DNA of 64,000 bases. It comes from Erinaceus europaeus. Its lineage: Eukaryota > Chordata > Mammalia > Eulipotyphla > Erinaceidae. The notes under the pieces are model-generated. The model made no database searches and was not told where the DNA came from. It saw only the letters and a list, made by a program, of their open reading frames with translations. Where the stretch lies: assembly GCF_950295315.1 (NCBI RefSeq), contig NC_080164.1, positions 112,488,447-112,552,446 on the forward strand, read 5' to 3'. The translations under genes and the position numbers were made by a program. Positions 56,775 through 64,000 of the stretch are shown one piece after another. The stretch's first letter is position 1; every line of letters starts with the position of its first letter.

Positions 56775-56936
56775 TACAGAGAGGGAGAGGGAGAGGGAGA
56801 GAGAGGGAGGAGAGAGAGAGAGAGACACCTCAGCGCTGAGTCTCCCTTTGGTATGCTGGAAGCTGAGCTTGACTCTGGGCTGCACACATAACACACATAG
56901 CAGAGCAGCACAGGAGCTGTTTCTTTGGTCCCCAGA
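56775..56936 (-). mobile_element. Purine run and SINE remnant, antisense
   Basis: (GGGAGA)n/(GA)n followed by 'ctccctttggtatgctggaagctgagcttgactctggg'. Probably the reverse of the CT-tailed family. Confidence 0.45.
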
Positions 56937-57231
56937 CATGTCTACTAATGTTTACGAAGTTTACTGAAATCCACCCAAAGTGCTTAATACTTAGCAGCCC
57001 TGGTTTGTCTTTAAAGAAATCCTTGTGGAAGTTATACAGTGAGTTATGAATAAATAATTTACATATGAGGATTATATGTAAGTAATTTAACTATGCATAC
57101 AAGACTTTGTTAATGAAGGGTGCACACAATAGTCAGATCATAGTCAATTGAGTTAGGCAGAACATGGACAGGAATACATTAGAACAAAGGTCTTCATGGT
57201 TGTGTAAACATCTCTCTACTGTTTTCTTTTT

Positions 57232-57496
57232 TTAAAAAAAAATTTTAGTTTCCCTATTGTTGCCCTTGTTGTTTTTTACTTTTTATTGTTGTTGCAGTTA
57301 TTATTGTTGTTATTGATGTCGTTGTTGTTAGGACAGAGAGAAATGGAGAGAGGAGGGGGAGACAAAGATAGGCACCTGCAGACCTGCTTCACAGCCTGTG
57401 AAGTGACTCCCCTGTAGGTGGGGAGCCAAGGGCTTGAACCAGGATCCTTAAGCTGGTCCTTGCGCTTAACCTGCTGTGCTACTGCCCGACTCCCCT
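57232..57496 (-). mobile_element. SINE, gcgggttaag subfamily, antisense
   Basis: 'tattgttgcccttgttgtttt...ggacagagagaaatggagagagg...ctactgcccgactcccc'. Confidence 0.92.
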
Positions 57497-57514
57497 CTCT
57501 ACTGTTTTCTTTCT

Positions 57515-57735
57515 TCTATTGAAGGTTAATGGTTTAACAGCATAGTCTTTAACACACAGGCACAGCCTCTCCTCTCCCCTTGGTTGATGTCTAGGAGACA
57601 CACCAGGACCCCGGGTTCCTCCATCCTGTTCCTTCCCCTCCTTCCCCAGAGTCCTTTGCTCTGGTGCAGTACCCCACACCCAGTCCAGGTTTCACCATCT
57701 GTCCTTCCTCACTGCCCTTTATTTTCTCTAGTGTT
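57515..57735 (-). mobile_element. L1 3' UTR fragment, short type, antisense
   Basis: 'gaaggttaatggtttaacagcatag...cagagtcctttgctctggtgcagtacccc'. Confidence 0.7.
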
Positions 57736-57739
57736 TTTA

Positions 57740-59255
57740 CTCTGAGATAGTAGAAAGCTATGGTGTACATAGTACTATAACTGTGACATTATAAGCCTGA
57801 CATTTAGGTAGTTGTATATGTGTGCGCGTTACAATACTCAACGACCTTTCTACCTAGTTGATATTTATTCATCTCTAGTGTACTCCCTAGAGCATTGCCT
57901 AGATAAAACTGTTACATTTCATTATTAGGCTTTTAGTCTGCTCTATAAATTCTGGATCTCTTTTTTGAAATTTGTGCTTTTACCTTCAGAATTGTCTTAT
58001 AGCCTCATGACTTTTTTCCTTTGTACTTTTCTCTCTCCCTCTCTCTTCTTTCTTTCTGTCTTTGCTGGGGCTTGACTACAACAGGCTGGCTTTTTCATAT
58101 ATATGGGGGGGGGGAAGGGAGACTACAGCTTCTAAGCATCCTCCAGTGCAGTGGAAACCAGACTGGAATCTGGGTCAAGCACACAGAAAACCAGCCTTTC
58201 TGTCCCAGTGAGCAATCTCGCTGCCCCTACCTTGTTTATTTCCAGTAGGATCTCTCTCCCAATGTACACTCATACTTATGCATATTATATTTAGGTACCA
58301 ATCTATTACATGACTTTAGGAAGTTTATAATGAACCCACCTCCCTTCTAAATGAGAAGCCCTTACATCCCAGCCATCACAGCTGACTTTAGCATTTACCC
58401 TTTGACATACAAGATATGCTCTTTGGCACATTTAGAATCCCTATTCCCACATTTAGTCACAAAGTGATTCCAGTATTCTGGTGTTTCATTGCCTCTTCTA
58501 ATGTGTCTCTCATCTCTTCCATTAGTGGGGAGTCCTCTCCTCCACTAATGCCTGTGCTGGTGCAAAGACCTTGGTTTTACTTCCCTCTGTGACCTATCTC
58601 TTCATCCCATAGACATGTAGCTGCCCCCTATGCTTCTGTGCCCACCCCTCCCCATTCAGACACATTTAGCTGACTCCTCACCTACTGATGGCCAGTTCAT
58701 GTTATTAAATGCATATCTAAGTGTTTTCCTTTTTGATTCAATGTTACTAACATGTGTGCCCTTTATTTCTTCATATGTTTAAGCATTAGTCTCTAAAACA
58801 AGCAGCAAATTCATCATCTACCATACAAAGTCTCCAATGCTGGTTGACCCATTGTTGCAAGAACAAACTGGCCTTTGTGTGTATTTGTATCTTTTGTGCC
58901 CAGTTTCCATTTTTTTAAAATCTTAAATGCCTGAGACACAGTCTTCTCCAAGATCACTGGATCCTTGCTATCAGTGATGTAACGAGTTGCTTATACCACA
59001 CCTGTAGACCTTCCGGAGGTAGTTTCTTATGTGGAATATCTGTTCACTTCCAAGTCTTTTTTTTTTTTCATGCTTTATTGTGACTTCTTCAGTATGATGC
59101 TGTGATTTACCCCCCTTGGGTTCCCAAGTTCTGACTACAGTGTTTTGCCTTTGGTGGGTACTTGATGTGTGTTTCCTGTCATCCTTTCTGTACCTGCACT
59201 GTCCAGTGAGACAGGCATGAGACTTACATTGCAATTAGGCCACTGACATGTAGAG
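57740..59255. other. Mostly unassigned intron 4 sequence
   Basis: A SINE-like stretch may lie at 58045-58230 ('tgctggggcttgactacaacaggctgg', a run of G, 'ggagactacagcttc'). The remainder looks unique. Confidence 0.45.
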
Positions 59256-59261
59256 CTGGGA

Positions 59262-59455
59262 AGGAGGGTGGCCCAACTGGTGAAGAGCAGATTTGGGTTC
59301 CTGAGGTTCTGAGTTTGATTCCCGGCATCTCATGTACTAGAGTAGTGCTCTGTTGTTCTCTCTCACTCTCCCCTCTTTCCCGATCTCTCCCTTTTATCTG
59401 AAAAATATCTGAAGCCCTGACTGTGAAATAAATAACTAAATAAATAAAATATACA
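59262..59455 (+). mobile_element. tRNA-like SINE, diverged
   Basis: 'gagggtggcccaactggtgaagagc...gagtttgattcccggcatctcatgtactagagtagtgc...aataaataactaaataaataaa'. Confidence 0.6.
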
Positions 59456-59789
59456 ACTCATCTGTTCTTTTTACTCTTTTCAATTTGCCAACTTGAAAGT
59501 TATCATGTGCAATAATTGTGTTGGATAATTCACTCCAAACAATAATGTGCCTGAGTGTTGAATGTGTCCTACAAGCATCGTGCCTCAAATATTTAGAATT
59601 GCTTAATGTCATATTACTCATACAGATGGATATTCTTTCTTTTTTTTTTAATTCTTGGTATCTACCCCATTACCTCTATTTCCCCATCTCAAGTAATAAC
59701 ATTATCTGTGTGCATCAACAGTGAAGCCCAGAACAGTTAATATACCAAATTCATTCTTCACCTCCAGGTAAGGGAAAAAATGTTTTTTT

Positions 59790-60070
59790 TTTAATTTTTA
59801 AAATTTTTATTTATTTTCCCTTTTGTTGCCCTTATTGCTTTTTTATTGTTGTTGTAGTTATTAATGTCATTGTTGGATAGGACAGAGAGAAATGGAGAGA
59901 GATGGGGAAGACAGAGGGGGAGAGAAAGATAGACACCTGCAGACCTGCTTCACCACCTGTGAAGCGACTCCCCTGCAGGTGGGGAGCCGGGAGCTCGAAC
60001 TGCGATGATCCTTACGTCCTGTGCTTTGCGCCACATGCACTTAACCCACTACACTATCGCCTCACTCCCA
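59790..60070 (-). mobile_element. SINE, gcgggttaag subfamily, antisense, near full length
   Basis: 'ttttcccttttgttgcccttattgc...cacctgcagacctgcttcaccacctgtgaagcgactcccctgc...'. Confidence 0.93.
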
Positions 60071-60296
60071 AAAAATACATCTCACATTCTTTTGAGTGAT
60101 AAAACTTATAAATGGAGAGAGCATAGTAATTACAGATTTCTATCTTTCACATCCTTTGTAAGGCCATCTGAGAAGTTCCACAATATGGCAGCATCACACT
60201 CAAATCATTTCTCCTGGCCTGGGGAATTTCAGGATGTGTGCACATTTTTATGTTGCTGTAAGTTGTCTGTCTGACAACTAAAATGTGTATCTGGTA

Positions 60297-60425
60297 CAGA
60301 GGGAAATCGGCCAGCTGGTCGAGCACTGGTCTTGCTTTCCTGAGAGACTCAGGGTTCAGTCTCTGGAACTGTATGTAACAGAGTGGTGCTCTGACTGATC
60401 TTTCTCTTTCCATATAGAGTGCTCT
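60297..60425 (+). mobile_element. tRNA-like SINE, diverged
   Basis: 'gggaaatcggccagctggtcgagcactgg...agggttcagtctctgg...gtaacagagtggtgctctgac'. Confidence 0.5.
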
Positions 60426-60775
60426 TTCTCCTGCAGAGTAAGTCAGCTGTTAGAACTGAGTACACAGCCTTCAGGAATCATCCTGGTTCTCCTGCCTCTT
60501 CCATTGCCCCTAACTGACTAACTGATGTTGCCTTGGCATGTTCTGATAAGGTTTGTTTCATAAATATTGTAGTGTTAGATACATACTTTGCTTCATGATT
60601 TATTTACAAAATTTGACAAGGAACTTTCTGAAGGCAGAGATAATGTTTTTTTTCCACTCAAAAGAATAATTAATATTAAAAATTAAAATGCCCCAATTGA
60701 AGTGAATCAATTGCTGTTTTATGGATTACTAGTATTTTTATCCCTCTATTTTTTGTTGATAATTTTCTTTCTTTT

Positions 60776-60982
60776 TTCTCGATCTTTATTTATTTATTGG
60801 ATAGAGACAGCCAGAAATTGAGAGTGAAGGGGGTGATAGAGAGGGAGAAAGACAGACACCTGCAGCACTGTTTCACCACTCGCAAAGCTTTCCTCCTGCT
60901 GGTGGGAACTGGGGGCTTGAACCTGGGTCCTTGCGCATTGCAATATGTGCACTCAACCAGGTGCGTCACCGCCTGGCCCCTC
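60776..60982 (-). mobile_element. SINE, main family, antisense
   Basis: 'atttatttattggatagagacagccagaaattgagag...gtgcgtcaccgcctggcccc', well preserved. Confidence 0.93.
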
Positions 60983-60999
60983 CTTCTCTTTATTTTTAA

Positions 61000-61155
61000 A
61001 ATTGTACATTGATTTATGGTGTTATATTGTCTGGTGAGGGAGGCAGAAGGAACCAGAGAATCATACTGTCATGTGTGATGCCATGTGTGATGGAGCTCAC
61101 AGCTTCATTCTTGGAAATCTGACACTTAATCCACTACACTACCTCCTGGGGTACT
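61000..61155 (-). mobile_element. SINE-like fragment, antisense
   Basis: 'ggaaccagagaatcatactgtcatg...gatggagctcacagcttc...acttaatccactacactacctcctggg' ends like a tRNA-type head in reverse. Confidence 0.5.
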
Positions 61156-61329
61156 ACTCTATTCTCAGTAAAAAAGTAAAAGTTTCTGTATTAAAAAAAT
61201 TACTTAAATGTCTCTGAGTTTTGCTTATGTTCATATCTGAGCATGAAATAATCAGGCTTCATAAACTTGAAACATCAAAAATAAAAATAACATAAATATC
61301 AGTATACAAAATTTACTAACTGAATGATG

Positions 61330-61432
61330 GACTGATGAAAGAGAGAACCAGAATATCACTCTGGTATTGTGATGCCAGGGATTGAACCCAGAACTTCAGG
61401 TTTGAGAGTCCAATGTCTTTTCCAAGTTATGA
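61330..61432 (-). mobile_element. SINE fragment, antisense
   Basis: 'gagagaaccagaatatcactctggtattgtgatgccagggattgaacccagaacttcagg'. Confidence 0.55.
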
Positions 61433-61537
61433 CATTTTATCACATGTAAAAGATTAACAGTGAGATTGACATGCATTTTAGGAAAATTTTTATAAGATTT
61501 ATTTCTATTTCATATGAGAGTTTCATAAAAGATGATA

Positions 61538-61552
61538 GATAGATAGATCCAT

Positions 61553-61593
<41 letters not shown>

Positions 61594-61608
61594 CATACAT
61601 ACATGCAT
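61538..61608. repeat. Composite (GATA)n-(CA)n-(TA)n-(CATA)n microsatellite
   Basis: Adjacent short runs with about 13 CA units in the middle. Confidence 0.93.
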
Positions 61609-61679
61609 ACCAGAATGTCACTGTGGTACATGTGGCACCAGAGGTCAAGACATTTCTTTAGTCACAAGAAATCTTTCTT

Positions 61680-62006
61680 TTTCCTTCCTTCCTTCCTTTC
61701 TTCCTTCCTTCCTTTCTTTCTTCTTCTTTTTTTTTTGCCTCCATTATTACTGGGGCTTGGTGCTGGCACTATAAATCCACTGCACCTGGCGACCATTTTT
61801 TCCATTTTATTAGATTAGACAGAGAGAAATTGAGGGAGGAGGGGGAGATAAAGAGAGAAGGAGAAAGATATCTGCAGACCTGCTTCACTACTTGTGAAGC
61901 GAACCTCCTACAGGTGGAGAGTGGGGGCTTAAACCTATGCCCTTGCAGGAGTCCTTGAACTTAGTACTATGTGGACTTAACCAGGTATACTACTGCCTGG
62001 CCCCAC
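61680..62006 (-). mobile_element. SINE, main family, antisense, composite form with (TTCC)n
   Basis: A TTCC/TTCT run and 'tattactggggcttggtgctggcac' precede a standard antisense body 'agacagagagaaattgagggagg...tatactactgcctggcccc'. Confidence 0.8.
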
Positions 62007-62009
62007 AGG

Positions 62010-62830
62010 AAATCTTTCTAAATGATTTTATGTCTTTATTTCTATAGGCTTCCCTTCTCTCAATAAAGGTCAAAACAAAAATAAATATTTCAAGATCTTT
62101 TTAAGAAGTGATATTATTTACAAATAGGGCTCAGGAATTTAGTTATAGATAGAGGAAGGGGGAGAGAGAGAGAGATGCAGAGAGAAAGAGATGCAGACTA
62201 AGACCACAGCAACAGTGGGGGCTTGTTAGAACCTGGGGCATGCACATGGCAAAGCAGTTGAATATCTACAAGAGCTAATTCAAGGACCTACTTGAATTCT
62301 GTCACCTTTGGTAAGGGCAGATTTCTAGCTGCAGGTTCCTACCCTAAAGTAAATTGAAATATCACACATATACTCCCAAATTGGATCTCCCCCAGGAGTG
62401 GTGTTTTTTTTTTTCTTCTCTTGGAATATTGAAGAGGACATTTTTCTAGTCTACTCCACTGCAGATGTTTGAGGCAATCTTGGGTGTCAGTCCTTCTTCC
62501 AACATGAACAGATTTCACCCTGACTTTTGTGCAGCCATGGCTGCTTTTTTGGAAGAGAGCAGCTGAATTTTATCCCTCTCTGACAGCCCAAGTAACTCAG
62601 GCTTAGAGCCTCCTAACAAAAGAAGGCAGGATACAGGCTCCATGTATTGATTCATCCAGTTAAAACACCAAATTGTAGTGGCTCCCTGGGAACACATGTT
62701 ATGGACATTTTAACAGTTATTAAGTCCATTCATTACAGATTTAAGGAATCCCTAAATAATAATCATGCCATGAATGAGTTCTAGATTGTAATATGATAGA
62801 GCTAAATTAGCTTTGTGTTCATTATGTGAG
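62010..62830. other. Mostly unassigned intron 4 sequence
   Basis: A GA-rich SINE remnant in antisense may lie at 62150-62275. Nothing else recognised. Confidence 0.45.
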
Positions 62831-62834
62831 ATCT

Positions 62835-63245
62835 ATTACTGTGTTTCTGTTAATATATTTCTGTAGCTCTTTGATGTTTGATGTATATAGATGGCCTCTC
62901 ATTGGGTTCATAGATGTTAATAAATCATTAAGTCCTCTTGATTGACTGATCCTCTGAACAGTAATTTCCATCCTTGTCTTTTTAAATTTTATTTATTTTA
63001 AGGTCTATTTTATCAGATATAAGCATAGCTGTCCCTGCTCTTTTTTTGTGGTCCATTGGCTTGTATGATAGTTTTCTACCCTTTCACTTTGAGTCTGTGT
63101 TTGTCTTGTTGAGTTTGGTGGGATTCCTGCAGACAAGATATGGTTGGGTTGTGTTTTCAGATCCATCTTCCTACTCTGTGCCTTTTGATAGGTGAGTTCA
63201 GGTCACTGACATTTGTTGATACTATAATTTCAAGGTATTTTAATG
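62835..63245 (-). mobile_element. L1 ORF2 5'-side fragment, antisense
   Basis: 'aaggtctattttatcagatataagcatagc...tccattggcttgtatgatag...gggattcctgcagacaagatatgg' matches the L1 region between endonuclease and reverse transcriptase. Confidence 0.75.
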
Positions 63246-63269
63246 TCATGATTTTAAACTTTTAGAGTG

Positions 63270-63485
63270 TTTTGATATGTGGTATGTTTATGGTCCTATA
63301 CTATCATGTTCTAGGACCTGAAAGTCCCCACCCTTCCAGAGTCCTTTACTTTGGTCCCATATACCGACTCCAGTTCGAGTTCTGCTTTGTGTTTTTCCTG
63401 ATGTTCTTATTTCTCAACTTCTGTCTATGAGTGAGATTATCCCAATTTTATCTTTCTCATTCAGGCCACTCTGACTTTCTGTCCA
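63270..63485 (-). mobile_element. L1 3' end fragment, antisense
   Basis: 'tactatcatgttctaggacctgaaag...agagtcctttactttggtc...tgagtgagattatccc', close to 3030-3200. It is a different element from the preceding fragment, because the 3' end lies on the wrong side for one antisense L1. Confidence 0.75.
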
Positions 63486-63489
63486 GGTA

Positions 63490-64000
63490 TTGGGCTATTG
63501 GGAATACATGGAACAAATGTTTCACTGGATCTTACCAGGGGCATCTGACCAAGATGGGCCTAGTAGCCCAGTTATGGGATAGTTTATGCCATAGCCATAC
63601 CAGTCAGACTACTGTACTGTGTCCACTTGTAAATGTTCCCCCTGTGGTTTTGTGCAACTCTCCATGGTGCCTTCTAGGAAATAAACCCTTAGATGATAGA
63701 CATTCTAGATGTCTGCATTAATTTCAGGAGTGTACACCCCTTTTTCAAACTGTAATAATCAGCATTCTAGAAATAACTCCATGGAATATTAAGATTCCAT
63801 AGGCCTTTATTTCTCTTCAAATGTGTCTATAACTTAAACCACCCAGAGAGGAGGAATGTATTGCTGAACCAGGCGGTAGAGGAAGATCTGATTTCTTGAA
63901 GTTTGGCAGTCATTTTTCATTTCTAGGCCCTTTAAATTTTTCCAGATAAAAGCAATTTGGAGGCATCAGTGTCCTCATTTGATGATAGCTGGGTCAGAAC
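63490..64000. other. No feature recognised
   Basis: Unassigned intron 4 sequence at the window end. A small + strand frame at 63431-63721 has no family. Confidence 0.45.

Overview
The window is mammalian nuclear DNA. It carries the 5' half of the alpha-synuclein gene (SNCA) on the + strand. Three coding exons with consensus splice sites read through to residue 102 of a protein that is 140 residues long in human. The interspersed repeats (a tRNA-derived SINE with the core ctgcaggtgtctctc and a caataaataa tail, in several subfamilies, plus L1 with a very long 3' UTR) are, from memory, those of hedgehogs (Erinaceus). The species call is an inference.

Layout. 1-15.5 kb is repeat-rich 5' flank: the 3' end of an L1, many SINEs, a TG-rich minisatellite (13.87-14.55 kb) and a G-rich minisatellite (15.0-15.3 kb). 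15.5-15.9 kb is a GC-rich, apparently TATA-less promoter and a purine-rich untranslated exon 1 ending at 15890. Exon 2 (17157-17301) holds the start codon at 17181. Intron 2 (14.8 kb) is filled by at least four L1 fragments in the same antisense orientation, one of them a younger insertion with a perfect 17-bp target-site duplication. Exon 3 (32070-32111) and exon 4 (38838-38980) follow. From 38981 to the window end is the start of the very long intron 4. It contains SINEs, L1 pieces, two LTR-like elements and several large simple repeats, including 35 perfect copies of a CCCTT/AAGGG pentamer. Exons 5 and 6 (acidic C-terminus, stop codon, 3' UTR) lie outside the window.

The encoded N-terminal 102 residues keep all the KTKEGV-type repeats. 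Relative to my memory of the human protein they differ at V3A, E13D, K34R, A53T, G68E, S87T, V95G and L100M. Thr53 is the common non-primate state. Glu68 and Gly95 in the NAC region are the most interesting changes.

I saw no other protein-coding gene, no CRISPR array and no convincing RNA gene apart from tRNA-like SINE heads. The other long open frames are retrotransposon remnants or low-complexity DNA. I did not find a new biological system. The notable items are the NAC substitutions, the promoter-proximal minisatellites, the nested L1 history with a changing 3' UTR, and the AAGGG array.
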